Numbered from the stretch's first letter, positions 44,276 to 54,614 are shown. The stretch is 64,000 nucleotides of DNA from Aquiflexum gelatinilyticum (GCF_024741135.1 NZ_JANSUY010000001.1:248001-312000), one strand, 5' to 3'. Numbers and translations are program-made. Notes: generated from the letters alone by a model not told the origin.

Positions 44276-46734
44276 TATTCAAAGTCACATCTCAGATCGG
44301 TAGTTCCGATAGGAGCTCCATCAGGTATAGCAAGTTCCGCCGGGATACTGAATTCTTCTTTTTCGTTGAAGAAATGGTTGATTTTGTCAGCCAAGTATCG
44401 GTGGAAGTCGTCAGAAGTACTTTTGGCCGCAGTGGATTTGGATGGTCCTGTTTTGTTTTGACCTTTATTCCAATTCCAGTAAGCAATCTCCCTCAATTGG
44501 TTTCTTGTGATTCCTTTCACTGTTGCCGTAGCTTTTGGGTCTTTGGCAAGATTGATCAGGTGTTCTGTCAGCTTGTTTTGAACCATCAAGCGGATTTCCC
44601 CCTGATAAGTCCCATCATAGCCACTCCCAAAAACCTGTGCGGTAACTTTTTCCAAAACATCTGAAAAAGAAGGTAAACTTGCATCAAACAATTGCTGCTG
44701 ATGTAATCGGTTTGCTCTGCCTGCTTCAAAAAGTAGTCCAAAAGTCAGGTCGACCACATTTTCTCCCGGAGCCAAAGGATCAAAGTTCAGTCCGTTTCTG
44801 GAAGGGAAAGTTTCACGGTTTCTTGAATATCCCATAGGACGTGGAGGCATCCGGTCCAGAATCTGGGTAGGAATGGCAAGCTTTTCCGGCTGAACAGCAT
44901 AAAGCAAGGCCTCCAATGCTCCGTTTTGCTTGGTAGCTTCCAGCCTGGATTGTACTCTTTGGTTATCTCCTTTGACTTTATAGGTGTAATCCAATCCTCC
45001 GACAAGCTTGGTCGTAGCTTCCAATTGATACCTGTGCATCAAGAAAAGGGGAGCCAAAACTTCCTCCATCAATGCTTCAGGTTGGTTTTCATCAATTGAA
45101 TTTAACCCAAATGAATTCAGCTTTTTGGAACGCATGGCCATCATCCTCATCAATTCATCAGGGGCTGAAGCGCCATTATCCCAAAGATGGGAAGTAGGGT
45201 GACTTCCGCTCGGATGCCTGGAATCCATGTCTGAAATAAAAGTATGTCCTGCCGCATAGGTATCTTCTAGGAGCTTGTTCAGGTGGGCTTTTTCTGATTG
45301 TCCGGCTGGAATGGTTTCATAACCATAGCGGATTGCCCATTTGTCCCATTCTCCGATTTTGTCATCATAGGCATCAGAGATATCAATGTTTCCATTGTCA
45401 TCCATCTTGATCATAGGATAAGGATAATCCATGACAGAGGCACGGTTGGTGGGGGAGGAAGCATAAGCATGCGCCAAACCCAAAGTATGTCCGATCTCAT
45501 GTGCAGAAAGTTGTCTCAACCTAGCCAATGCCAATTCAAGCATTTTGGGGTTTTTTGGCTTTCCGTCCTCAAATGGCTGTATCAGGCCCTGTGCTATCAA
45601 AAAATCCTGCCTTACCCTGAGACTTCCCAAAGTCACATGGCCTTTGATGATTTCGCCTGTCCTAGGATCTGTGACCGAGGAGCCATAAGACCAACCTCTA
45701 GTGGAGCGGTGTACCCATTGGATGACATTGTACCTAACGTCCATCAGGTCTGCACCTTCAGGCATCAATTCAACTCGGTATGCATTTTTAAAGCCTGCGG
45801 CTTCAAAAGCCTGAGCCCACCAGTTTCCTCCTTCCAACAAAGCCGACCTGACTGGTTCAGGCGTACCTCTATCCAGGTAATAGACGATCGGTTCAACTAC
45901 CTCTGAAACTGCGGCTGTTGGATCCTTTTTTTCTAACCTATGTCTTGAGATATACTTTTTGACCATTGGTTCACCAATTGGACTGGTGAAATCCATGTAA
46001 TCAATATGGAAATATCCTGCCCTTGTATCGAATTCCCTTGGGGTATATTTATTGTCAGGCAGTTCGATGAAAGAATGGCGTTGCCTTACAGTTACAGATT
46101 CCGGAGAAGGAGTTACAGACCTGATATAGGCTCCGGTAGGAGTTCCTGTCAAAGTCACGATGGCTTCCACTTCTGTGTTTTTTGGGAAGTTCTTGGTCAT
46201 TGGAAAATGAAGTGCACTGCGTGAAGGATCTGGTTTATATGACCCTTGTCTGGCAGAACCCAACTTCTCTCCAACCATATGGGCGTCCTGCATGTAGAAG
46301 GAGGTTGCGTCGACAAGGTATTTGCCATTTTCACTGTTTGCGATTTCAAAGCCCCAAAGGACAGACTCTGCGAAAGCGTCTCTTACTGATTTGACTTCAG
46401 CAGGATTGTCGCTGTAAGCCCTGAACTCGTAATTTTTGTGAACCAATAAAAGTTTGTTGCCGGCTTTTCTGAATTCTACGATGCGAGTCCTTCCTAATTG
46501 TCCTCTGTCCAAACCTATGTCATTAGAACCTATACCTGCTGGCATTGAATTCACATAGAGGAATTCAAAATCAAGTTTGTCTACTTCAAGATAGATTTTT
46601 CCTTTGTCCTCATCGGTGTAGAATGTAAAGAAACCTTCATTTTTGCTGAATTTGCTTTTATCTACTATCTGACCAAAAATAGGTGCAGAAAGGAGGATCA
46701 AACAAAATAATTCTAGTAAAAACAGTTTTTTCAT
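44272..46734 (-). CDS. Zinc-dependent metalloprotease (DUF5117/DUF4953)
   Basis: 820 residues with a signal peptide (to IFGQ). The N-terminal DUF5117-type domain (about 85-280) includes EFRKAGNKLLLVHKNYEFRA. The metzincin-like catalytic site is SAHEIGHTLGLAHAY (HExxHxxGxxH, about 411-421), and a later SVMDYPYP provides the typical Met-turn. The remaining C-terminal part is the DUF4953 region. It is a secreted or surface endopeptidase, function unknown, common in Bacteroidota. It shares the terminator at 44227-44275. Confidence 0.93.
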   Translation of the reverse strand: MKKLFLLELFCLILLSAPIFGQIVDKSKFSKNEGFFTFYTDEDKGKIYLEVDKLDFEFLYVNSMPAGIGSNDIGLDRGQLGRTRIVEFRKAGNKLLLVHKNYEFRAYSDNPAEVKSVRDAFAESVLWGFEIANSENGKYLVDATSFYMQDAHMVGEKLGSARQGSYKPDPSRSALHFPMTKNFPKNTEVEAIVTLTGTPTGAYIRSVTPSPESVTVRQRHSFIELPDNKYTPREFDTRAGYFHIDYMDFTSPIGEPMVKKYISRHRLEKKDPTAAVSEVVEPIVYYLDRGTPEPVRSALLEGGNWWAQAFEAAGFKNAYRVELMPEGADLMDVRYNVIQWVHRSTRGWSYGSSVTDPRTGEIIKGHVTLGSLRVRQDFLIAQGLIQPFEDGKPKNPKMLELALARLRQLSAHEIGHTLGLAHAYASSPTNRASVMDYPYPMIKMDDNGNIDISDAYDDKIGEWDKWAIRYGYETIPAGQSEKAHLNKLLEDTYAAGHTFISDMDSRHPSGSHPTSHLWDNGASAPDELMRMMAMRSKKLNSFGLNSIDENQPEALMEEVLAPLFLMHRYQLEATTKLVGGLDYTYKVKGDNQRVQSRLEATKQNGALEALLYAVQPEKLAIPTQILDRMPPRPMGYSRNRETFPSRNGLNFDPLAPGENVVDLTFGLLFEAGRANRLHQQQLFDASLPSFSDVLEKVTAQVFGSGYDGTYQGEIRLMVQNKLTEHLINLAKDPKATATVKGITRNQLREIAYWNWNKGQNKTGPSKSTAAKSTSDDFHRYLADKINHFFNEKEEFSIPAELAIPDGAPIGTTDLRCDFEY

Positions 46735-46798
46735 ATGATGGTGGTTTGATGTCTCAATTTATCAAAAACCCATATGAAGGTTGTACCGATGGTGGAAA

Positions 46799-48901
46799 TT
46801 ATCTATTGAACTGGTATTGAAGTTGAAAAACCGTTTCTGTAATCTTTTTGCCATTTATTTCTTGGAGGCCACTTCCTATGACTTCTCGATCAGTAAAAAT
46901 TGTTCTGCCTATTCTTGCCCAAAAAGTCAGTTTGGGATTGATTTTATATTGACCCAAAAGATAATACCGCATCCCCTGACCGTTAAGCGCTGGAATAGAG
47001 AATAGCCACAAGACATTCCTTTCATAAATAAATTGCCTGTTGTCATAATCTTCTGTATCGAAAAGTACGATTCTTCCCGAGAGCCTCCATTTTTCATAGT
47101 CTACATTGATATCTTGACTGATGGCAAAACCTCTTGTGGTTTTATTGTTGAAGTCAAACCTGCTAGACATGATTCTAGATTTGATACTCCAATGTTTGTC
47201 TAGACTATAATCCAGGTTGAAGGCATAATTCCATTTTTTGCCTTGGGAAAGTTGGTAGCCTGATTGAAAATTATTTTGGAGTTCTGAAATATTTCTTGAT
47301 TTGGATTCTTCACGGATTTGGGCAAAAAGCAGAATTTTTCTGGATGGTGAGTAAGTGAACCGAGTAAGCCACTCGTTTCCTGCTGATAGTGCATATACCC
47401 GGTATTTAAGCCATGGAAACCTGAAATAGTCATAATAAACTGACCAGGTTATCTTTTGATTGGGTTTGTAATTCAAGCCAAAATAGAGTCCATGTTCGTT
47501 GATCGGTCTCGTTCCTTCGGAAAAGGCATTGCCGTAAAAGCTGTGAAAATCTCTGTCAAAACGTCTCCACAATACCGAAAATCCAAGCTTTGGATGCAGG
47601 CTGCTCATCATTCCTAAAACCGAACCTTTTCCTCCGCTTTTCGATATTGCAGTTTCTCCGAAGAAAAAATAATTTTGATAGTTGTATGCAAAATAGAGAC
47701 TGTGCAGGTGGTTTGCTTTTCCGTAAAACTCATATTGGTTATAAACCTGCCTGTTTCTTTGAAATGCCTGTCCAAATTGGGTATAAAGGGAATTGACCCC
47801 AATTTGAAAATCCCGCTTCCTGCTTTGGTAATGGATATTGGCTCCGAGATTTTTCTCACGGATCCTGTTTTTGTAAGTGATCTCGGTAGCTGTGCGATGG
47901 AGCCCGCTGCTTTGCAGTGAAGTGATGATTTCCTCCGTAGTTTCTATGGTGTCAATTTGGACCTGAAGATTTCCATCCCGTGGCGCATTTGAAGCCATTA
48001 AGGTAACATTCAATGGGCCTGCTTTATAAGTGGCAGCCATGCCCCTGAAAAAGCCAAATTCTAAGGCTGCAGTGTAAGGTCTTATGCCTATGGTACTTCG
48101 CCTGACTGTAGTGATGGTTTCGGCTCCTTTTCCCACCCCAAATCCTGCACCAAACACCAAACCTTGCCCGGTCTGCATCTGAAAATCCCCCAGCGAAATT
48201 GCCTTAAAATTACCTTGGTTGTATAAAGTAAAATGATATGATAAAAAATTGAAGCCAAACCTTTTTGAATTGGGATTCCAAATGAATTGCTCCCCGGAAT
48301 CTTTGTCAATCGTAAATCCAAGACTGAAATCTTTTGAATGTTGGATTCTAAACCTGCCGTAAAGGCTATTGGGATCACCAAGATACCTGCTTGTCAGCTC
48401 CCCATTTCCCAAAGTATCAGGAGGAGTATACCCCTTTCGGGTTTCCCAAACCCTATTTTGCCTGAAGATAAAATATGCATCTTTTGAAGACAGAACCCTT
48501 TCTTTCAACGAGCCCTGCATCTTTTCTGAATCATCCAAAACGACAAATGGTAATAGTTTATAGATAGTTTCCAGGTCAAAATCAGGAATGGCTTGTAATT
48601 CATAGATTGAAATAAATTCCCCAAATTGATTTTGGTATGCAATAAAGCTATTGACCTGTGAAGGCGTCAAAATGAATATCGACTTTAATTCCTCTGCGTT
48701 TGTTTTGTTCAGGTTTATGGGATTTAGAAATACCTGCAAAAGACTTTCATAAAGATCCTCATAATTCTCATCTGACCTTTGCATTCCAAAAAGCTCCTCT
48801 ATAAAATTTTCGATATTAATCTCGTCCTTCCGGTAGGTTTGGGCTTGGCTTTGATGGACTACCATAAGCACCAATATTCCTATAGAAACCAAGGTTTTCA
48901 T
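46799..48901 (-). CDS. Helix-hairpin-helix domain outer-membrane barrel protein
   Basis: 700 residues with a signal peptide (to SQAQ). Residues about 52-115 form tandem helix-hairpin-helix motifs (INLNKTNAEELKSIFILTP then SIYELQAIPDFDLETIYKL) of the ComEA type. The rest (about 150-700) is rich in alternating aromatic strands and ends in FQLQYQFNR, a typical outer-membrane barrel C-terminus. Such HhH-barrel proteins recur in Bacteroidota; DNA binding at the cell surface is conceivable but not shown. It overlaps the upstream gene by 4 nt. Confidence 0.85.
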   Translation of the reverse strand: MKTLVSIGILVLMVVHQSQAQTYRKDEINIENFIEELFGMQRSDENYEDLYESLLQVFLNPINLNKTNAEELKSIFILTPSQVNSFIAYQNQFGEFISIYELQAIPDFDLETIYKLLPFVVLDDSEKMQGSLKERVLSSKDAYFIFRQNRVWETRKGYTPPDTLGNGELTSRYLGDPNSLYGRFRIQHSKDFSLGFTIDKDSGEQFIWNPNSKRFGFNFLSYHFTLYNQGNFKAISLGDFQMQTGQGLVFGAGFGVGKGAETITTVRRSTIGIRPYTAALEFGFFRGMAATYKAGPLNVTLMASNAPRDGNLQVQIDTIETTEEIITSLQSSGLHRTATEITYKNRIREKNLGANIHYQSRKRDFQIGVNSLYTQFGQAFQRNRQVYNQYEFYGKANHLHSLYFAYNYQNYFFFGETAISKSGGKGSVLGMMSSLHPKLGFSVLWRRFDRDFHSFYGNAFSEGTRPINEHGLYFGLNYKPNQKITWSVYYDYFRFPWLKYRVYALSAGNEWLTRFTYSPSRKILLFAQIREESKSRNISELQNNFQSGYQLSQGKKWNYAFNLDYSLDKHWSIKSRIMSSRFDFNNKTTRGFAISQDINVDYEKWRLSGRIVLFDTEDYDNRQFIYERNVLWLFSIPALNGQGMRYYLLGQYKINPKLTFWARIGRTIFTDREVIGSGLQEINGKKITETVFQLQYQFNR

Positions 48902-49728
48902 TTGGTCAAAAACAGGTAGCTGAATGAAAAATGATGCGTATTTCCCAGACTGGAATGCTGGGTCAATGCATAATCGATGTAGTATCTTTTGGGACGGAAA
49001 CCTATACCAAAAAAGAATTTATTGGGTTGTGTATTCATTCCAACCCTGGCCCATACCCTTTCCAAAATATTATATTCCAATCCTAATTTCAATAATGGGT
49101 CTAATAGGATGTCTTTTTCGGCTTCAAGGTTTACCATGACCTTTGAGGCAGGTCGATAAGAAATCCCCGCTTTGATGGTAGTAGGCAAGCGGTCATTCGA
49201 ATTTTTGCCATATTTCGCACGGGTGATATTGTAGGCATGGGCTCCAAAAAACAATTCTGGTGTCAATTCTGCCACCCCTCCAAATTCTATGATTGCTGCC
49301 CCGCCCCTTCCAAATCCTTCAATGCTCGTCTGTAAGTAATTTACTTTTAATCCAAGACTAGCAATGCCCAATTGATTTGAAAAACCAATCCCGATTTGAT
49401 TTTGGGAAAAACTCTCCGAACCAAAACTTGAAATTCCTAACCCAAAAGCCTTTTGATTACCTTTAATTGCCACAGCGGCACCCAATGTGGTGAGTTCATT
49501 GATGCCAAGACGGTGGTCGTAAGAAAATGTAGCTTGGGTATAATCAATCTTTGAGAGTCCCCCAATGTTATTAAAAATGCTCCAAACATCTCCGATTGTC
49601 ACATTTGAATTTCCCAAACCCATGCTTCTTCCGCCTCTAGGCAATGCTTCTGTACCGGTTTGTCCTTTAGCTTGAGCACAGCCTAAAATCAGACTTAAGA
49701 GAAACAAAAATTTGAGAGGACTTGTCAT
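48898..49728 (-). CDS. PorV/PorQ-like outer-membrane protein
   Basis: 276 residues from ATG 49728; the start at 49761 adds an unlikely leader. The signal peptide ends near CAQAKGQ. The mature start RGGRSMGLGNSNVTIGDVWS and the FNNIGGLSKIDYTQATFSYD segment resemble PorV/PorQ (FadL-like barrel) proteins of the type IX secretion system. The last strands end with HHFSFSYLFLTK. It is translationally coupled to the HhH barrel gene downstream. A direct type IX role is possible but no T9SS gene lies nearby. Confidence 0.75.
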   Translation of the reverse strand: MTSPLKFLFLLSLILGCAQAKGQTGTEALPRGGRSMGLGNSNVTIGDVWSIFNNIGGLSKIDYTQATFSYDHRLGINELTTLGAAVAIKGNQKAFGLGISSFGSESFSQNQIGIGFSNQLGIASLGLKVNYLQTSIEGFGRGGAAIIEFGGVAELTPELFFGAHAYNITRAKYGKNSNDRLPTTIKAGISYRPASKVMVNLEAEKDILLDPLLKLGLEYNILERVWARVGMNTQPNKFFFGIGFRPKRYYIDYALTQHSSLGNTHHFSFSYLFLTK

Positions 49729-49830
49729 GTCATTAAAAAAACCGGAGGAAAATCGATTCAATTAAAAATACAAGTACAAAAGGAAAGGAAAAAATAACTA
49801 CCCGATCTTAAACGTTTAAATTCGACTAAC

Positions 49831-51288
49831 TCAAAAAGGTGCCCTAAAGTTGACAAAAAATGCCTGTTCACCTTGGTTGTTGAGGGAGTATTCAAACCTG
49901 AATACCATGTCATAAAGCGTCACGATATCAAGGCCTGCTCCATAGCCAAAAAGGTATTTATTCGTCAGACGGGCATTGTCAGGCAGGTTGTTTCGGTCAT
50001 TGACGAATCCATGGTCAAAATTAAAACCAAGATACATTTTGAGCGGTAGGTAAGAAAATTCTTCCAATGGGACATATTTTCCAATATCATATCCCACGTC
50101 AATAAATTTGAATCTGAAGCTGTTTTTGTGTACAAGGATCTGTTGACCTTCCACTACGTTCAGTTCATAACCCCTGATAAAATTGGGATTATATCCGATT
50201 CCTCTTACCAAAGTGAAAGGCTGTCTTTTTTGAATAAATGAATTGAGTGACAATCCGGAAACAAAATTGAATTTATCGCTTACTTTGATATACTTATTGG
50301 CATTGATAGAGATTTCGGTATCATCCATATCATCTGATGCAAAGATGCCATACTTTGTCACACTGATGTTCAATAATTCACCCTCAGTGGCATATTGGAT
50401 ATTATTCCTTTTATCATGTCTAAAAGTATATCCTAGTACAAAGTAATTGAGTTTGTTGCTTTCATTCAGTAAATAGTCAGGATTTTGGACAAAAACATCA
50501 GGGTTGATGGTGGTATTGTTGTATCCAAAAGTTACAAAATGAAAATTGTAATAACTCCCTCTATAACTATATCTGAAATAGGCGGAAGAATTTTTTCTTA
50601 AAACTTCTTCTTTTTCGTTGGTATAAAAAACCTGTTTGTTGAATGCTGATTTGACGGGAATGGTCTTTTGGGTGAAATAGGTAAATTGGCCGGAGATGCC
50701 ATGGTTTTGATTTTTGTCCAGATAAGGGATGCTGTACAGTACTTCAAATGCTTTCACAAAACCAAATTGTGCTCCGACTTTCAGCTTTTCATTCCTGCCG
50801 CCAACGTTGTTGTGAACCAACCTTGCTCCGTAATTTACCCTGGAAAAATCCCGGTTTTGGTTAGTCCACCATTCTGCAATGTTACGGTCAGCAAGGTTGA
50901 AAATGATGTTTGGGATGATATACCACCTTTCGGTTACTGAGACCAATAGTTCAATCTGTTCATTGTCCGTGATGAGTGGTGTGATTTCCACACTGTTAAA
51001 CAACTGCAGGTTATAGATTTTTTTTTGATCAGCCTGTATCATCGAGATCAATTCATCCCAATCATAACTGACTCCTGTTTTAAGGTCTATTTCCCTAAGG
51101 ATTATATTCTTTCGAGTCTTTTCATTTCCTACAATAAAAATATTATTGATGACCACCTTTTCCGGATGGCTGACCGTTGTTGTACTGTCTTTTTCTACTG
51201 CTTCAGTCTGGGCAACAGCATAATTTACCTCAAAAAATCCAAGCAATGGAAGGAGGAAAAGAAAGCTATATTTGCGAAAATCTTTCAA
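49831..51288 (-). CDS. POTRA-domain Omp85/BamA-like outer-membrane protein
   Basis: 485 residues with a signal peptide (to YAVAQ). A single POTRA domain (about 44-118: VINNIFIVGNEKTRKNIILR) precedes a 16-strand barrel carrying the conserved RGYELNVVEG stretch (VRGF/IRGY element of Omp85). The end GEQAFFVNFRAPF is typical. Shorter than BamA (one POTRA instead of five), it fits the single-POTRA Omp85-type proteins of Bacteroidota; substrate unknown. It is divergent from yidD. Confidence 0.88.
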   Translation of the reverse strand: MKDFRKYSFLFLLPLLGFFEVNYAVAQTEAVEKDSTTTVSHPEKVVINNIFIVGNEKTRKNIILREIDLKTGVSYDWDELISMIQADQKKIYNLQLFNSVEITPLITDNEQIELLVSVTERWYIIPNIIFNLADRNIAEWWTNQNRDFSRVNYGARLVHNNVGGRNEKLKVGAQFGFVKAFEVLYSIPYLDKNQNHGISGQFTYFTQKTIPVKSAFNKQVFYTNEKEEVLRKNSSAYFRYSYRGSYYNFHFVTFGYNNTTINPDVFVQNPDYLLNESNKLNYFVLGYTFRHDKRNNIQYATEGELLNISVTKYGIFASDDMDDTEISINANKYIKVSDKFNFVSGLSLNSFIQKRQPFTLVRGIGYNPNFIRGYELNVVEGQQILVHKNSFRFKFIDVGYDIGKYVPLEEFSYLPLKMYLGFNFDHGFVNDRNNLPDNARLTNKYLFGYGAGLDIVTLYDMVFRFEYSLNNQGEQAFFVNFRAPF

Positions 51289-51361
51289 GTTAGACAGTAC
51301 TTATTTTAAATTAAATGAACTTTAGCTTGCTATATTTTTTTATCCCTGAAATATCACTGCT

Positions 51362-51583
51362 TTGAAAACAATTATCCGAAAGATCGCCATATTTCCGGTT
51401 TTGGTGTACCAATATGTGATTTCTCCACTTTTTCCTGCTTCATGCAGGTATACACCCACTTGTAGCCAATATACCAAAGAAGCGATATTGAAACACGGAA
51501 TATTCAAAGGAGGTTGGCTAGGAATCAAAAGAATAGCAAGTTGCCACCCTTGGGGAGGTCATGGACACGACCCGGTTCCTTAG
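51362..51583 (+). CDS. yidD: Membrane protein insertion efficiency factor YidD
   Basis: 73 residues. The complete family signature is visible: IYQ-like [20 protein letters not shown], the cysteines in [10 protein letters not shown] and the ending [20 protein letters not shown]. It is a small amphipathic protein that associates with the inner membrane and helps YidC-dependent membrane insertion. In many genomes it lies between rpmH/rnpA and yidC; here it is instead convergent with lgt, with 6 nt between stops. Confidence 0.96.
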   Translation: MKTIIRKIAIFPVLVYQYVISPLFPASCRYTPTCSQYTKEAILKHGIFKGGWLGIKRIASCHPWGGHGHDPVP

Positions 51584-51589
51584 CTTATT

Positions 51590-52687
51590 TTACCCTTTGA
51601 AGCCTTTTTTTAAAGCCAATCCCACTAATATAAAGCCACCGATCACCAATGGAATGCTCAGCCATTGGCCCATGTTTAGAGAAAGTCCCTGCTCAAAGTC
51701 AACCTGATTTTCTTTCAGGTATTCCCAGACAAAGCGCATTCCAAATACCGAGATCAAAAACAATCCCAAAAGCAAACCATCAGGAAGCCTTGACTTGTAA
51801 GTCATCCATAGCCAAAGTAAAACAAGGAAGATTATAAAATAAGATGCCGATTCATAAATTTGGGTAGGATACCGGGCTATACCAAAAGTATAAATTGTAG
51901 CCAGAAAATGGTCTCCCTTATCAGAAAGGTCAAAATTCAAGGGAGTATTGGGGTTTTCCGCCATGTATTTCTGAGAACTCTTGAATTTGGTCAAAACATA
52001 CTTGACATCGGTATTCAATGTAGCCTTTAGATCACCCTCACTGAATCCTCCCTTATCTATTTTAATATCAATATTGACAGGAACTATTCCGGTCCCGGTA
52101 AGTTCAGATTCTCTGTTATCAGGTTTGTACGCGCTGACTTCTAAAACCGGAATGCGTAAAGTTTCCAAAATTTCTTCACTATCTCTAGCATATACAAAAC
52201 CACTATCAGTACCGGTCGGTTTTCCACCTATTTCAGAATTCATCAGGTTCCCCATTCTGATCATGGCACCTGTCATGGCTGTTACAATCACAATGCGGTC
52301 TACCACCCATAAATATGTTTGAGTGGGAACCTTCCTTGCATACAGGTATAAGGAAAACAATATTGCAATGGCTGCCCCATGACTCGCAAGTCCTCCTTCC
52401 CAAACTTTTAGGATTTCGAGGGGATTACTGAGGTATTTTTCGGGTTCATAAAAAAGTACATGGCCTAATCTTGCACCGATAATAGTGGCCAATACCATGT
52501 AAATAGTCAGCTTGTCAACAAGCCTGTCATCCTGACCTTCCTTGCGGTAGATGTAGATCATCACCTGTTGTGATATTATAAATCCAAAAGCAAACAATAG
52601 GCTGTACCACCTTAACCTTTCAAAACTTGGAAAAACCGCCGGGTTGGGACTCCAAACGATATAGTCTACTATCAGTTGTAATGTCAT
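51590..52687 (-). CDS. lgt: Prolipoprotein diacylglyceryl transferase
   Basis: 365 residues, seven transmembrane helices. The family signatures are present: SHGAAIAILF with the conserved His, MIRMGNLMNSEIGG (the R-x-GN motif), and ARYPTQIYESASYF. The C-terminus has FVWEYLKENQ. A soluble insert of about 95 residues (roughly 160-255), rich in charged residues and absent from E. coli Lgt (about 290 residues), sits before the ARYPTQ segment; longer Lgt proteins occur in Bacteroidota. It adds the diacylglyceryl group to lipoprotein Cys at the inner membrane, needed by the lipoproteins in this window. Confidence 0.95.
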   Translation of the reverse strand: MTLQLIVDYIVWSPNPAVFPSFERLRWYSLLFAFGFIISQQVMIYIYRKEGQDDRLVDKLTIYMVLATIIGARLGHVLFYEPEKYLSNPLEILKVWEGGLASHGAAIAILFSLYLYARKVPTQTYLWVVDRIVIVTAMTGAMIRMGNLMNSEIGGKPTGTDSGFVYARDSEEILETLRIPVLEVSAYKPDNRESELTGTGIVPVNIDIKIDKGGFSEGDLKATLNTDVKYVLTKFKSSQKYMAENPNTPLNFDLSDKGDHFLATIYTFGIARYPTQIYESASYFIIFLVLLWLWMTYKSRLPDGLLLGLFLISVFGMRFVWEYLKENQVDFEQGLSLNMGQWLSIPLVIGGFILVGLALKKGFKG

Positions 52688-52723
52688 ATTGTTGTTTTTT
52701 TGGGTCAGGTGATTTTATTTAAT

Positions 52724-54571
52724 TCAATATTCATCCAATTCTTTCAATTCTTCCGCATATCCTCCTGATAATATCGGGAATCTGTACCAGGTTTTTGGAT
52801 CGACATTGAATTCATCCAAATGAAAAGAAGGCGCCAAGCGTTCTCTTTTCCATTGGTTTTGGGACCAAAGCCGAAAGAATTTTTTGATATAACTTTTTAG
52901 CAATTCTTTTTCTACGTTCAATTCCTCCTTTAGGATTAAAAAGATGTCAAGCGGTGACCTTTTGTCCCGAATAGCTAGCCGCTCGATTTCGACAATTACA
53001 GCATAAGGCATGAGGTCAGTCTCGTCTGTCTGTTGGTTTTCAGAAGGTCGGAGTTCAGCTGTAGGTTGGAGACCATTCACTTTATTCAAGCCGGAATAAT
53101 TAAGTTCTGTTTCGGCCCAACGAAGCCATTGGATGACAAAATGCTTGTCAACCCCAGCTATAGGTGAGATGCTTCCACTTGTGTCTCCGTCCATGGTTGT
53201 ATACCCTACATCTCCTTCACTTCTGTTTGAAGTGCTCAAAAGAAGGGCGTTTTTTATGTTGGCAAGCATCCAAATGATGGGAGACCTCGTCCTCGCCTGA
53301 ATGTTTTGGAGAGCTATGTCATCTTCTTTCCAAGAGAGTTTTCTTCCAATGGCTTTTTCTATTTTTTCTGTATAAGATTTGACTTCATCGGTGATTTCCC
53401 AATGAAGGAATTCAGCGCCCATACTTTCGGCTAAGAACTTTGCACTTTGGAAAGTGACAAATGAAGAATTGTCGGACGCCTGATAAGCTGTTGTAAGTAG
53501 CTGTCCGGTGATTTCTTTGACCGGATTATTTGTCGACGGCACAAAGGATAATCCCAATTTTTGAGAAAAGAGAGTAACTCCCAGTTCTTCAACGCCACGT
53601 CTGACCATTTCCGATACCAAAACCGCAATTGTGGAAGAATCCGCCCCACCGCTAAGGGATAACACAAAGCCTTTGCTTTTACTTTTTCGAAGGTAATCAA
53701 AAAGAGCCAAGGCTGAGGCCTTTACAAATTCCTCGTTTTTATCATGCAGGCTTTTAATTTCAGGGTATTCTTCCTTTTTCTTGTCATAGCCAAAAACCAA
53801 AACCTGAAAATCTTCAAAGGAAAGAAGCTCGTTTTTTAAAATCAGCTTTCCATGTTTTGAAGCAAGGATTTCTCCATCAAAGATCATTCTTCCTGCTTCA
53901 TTGCCAAGGAGATTGACATAAAAATAAGTAGCTGCAAATTTCTTGGAGCTTTCATTGACTAGCTGTTCTCTAAGGATACTTTTGCCCATGGCAAAGTGAC
54001 TTGCACTTGGATTGAAGATAAGGTCTACATTTCTGTCTTTGAGTCTAAAGCCCGGTCTGAGGTCTCCTCTCCAGGCATCTTCACAGATTTCAAAACCATA
54101 TTTTATCCCGTTTTTCTCCAGGACAAGGTCTCCAAAAGGAATCTGATTTCCCTGAAATTCAAACTGGATCACTTTCCCGTGTTCCCAAGGGGTAAACCAA
54201 CGAAACTCATAATGCACCCCGTCTATGGCCATAAATTGCTTGGCTACAAAACCCAAAACTTTTTGGTTTTCCAGGACTGCCACACAATTGTAAACCTTTT
54301 CTTGGATCCTGACAGGCAAACCAACAGCTACTGTAATTCCTTCTGAATAGGGAAGGAGGTGTGCCAATTGACTGATTGCTTTTTGTGGATACCAATAGCT
54401 TAAAAAAAGATCTTCACTACCATAGCCTGTGATTGCTAATTCAGGAAAACATACAAATTCTACATTCAGGGATTTTGCCTTTATTATCGCCTGCTTGATA
54501 TGATCAAGATTTCCTGTCCAGTCTAAAGGTGTTTGGTTGACAGTTGCACAAGCGATTTTTAATGTTGACAT
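52724..54571 (-). CDS. nadE: Glutamine-dependent NAD+ synthetase
   Basis: 615 residues from ATG 54571. The N-terminal nitrilase/CN-hydrolase glutaminase domain (about 1-270) has the Glu in FPELAITGYG, and Cys in GFEICEDAW. The C-terminal synthetase has the P-loop SLSGGADSST and the ASNRSEGDVGYTTMDGD-like segment (STSNRSEGDVGYTTMDGD). It amidates nicotinic acid adenine dinucleotide using ammonia released from glutamine. It follows rnc by 43 nt and is probably in the acpP-fabF-rnc transcript. Confidence 0.96.
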   Translation of the reverse strand: MSTLKIACATVNQTPLDWTGNLDHIKQAIIKAKSLNVEFVCFPELAITGYGSEDLFLSYWYPQKAISQLAHLLPYSEGITVAVGLPVRIQEKVYNCVAVLENQKVLGFVAKQFMAIDGVHYEFRWFTPWEHGKVIQFEFQGNQIPFGDLVLEKNGIKYGFEICEDAWRGDLRPGFRLKDRNVDLIFNPSASHFAMGKSILREQLVNESSKKFAATYFYVNLLGNEAGRMIFDGEILASKHGKLILKNELLSFEDFQVLVFGYDKKKEEYPEIKSLHDKNEEFVKASALALFDYLRKSKSKGFVLSLSGGADSSTIAVLVSEMVRRGVEELGVTLFSQKLGLSFVPSTNNPVKEITGQLLTTAYQASDNSSFVTFQSAKFLAESMGAEFLHWEITDEVKSYTEKIEKAIGRKLSWKEDDIALQNIQARTRSPIIWMLANIKNALLLSTSNRSEGDVGYTTMDGDTSGSISPIAGVDKHFVIQWLRWAETELNYSGLNKVNGLQPTAELRPSENQQTDETDLMPYAVIVEIERLAIRDKRSPLDIFLILKEELNVEKELLKSYIKKFFRLWSQNQWKRERLAPSFHLDEFNVDPKTWYRFPILSGGYAEELKELDEY

Positions 54572-54614
54572 TTTGATGATATAAATACTATAAACTGACC
54601 CCAAAGATACATTA

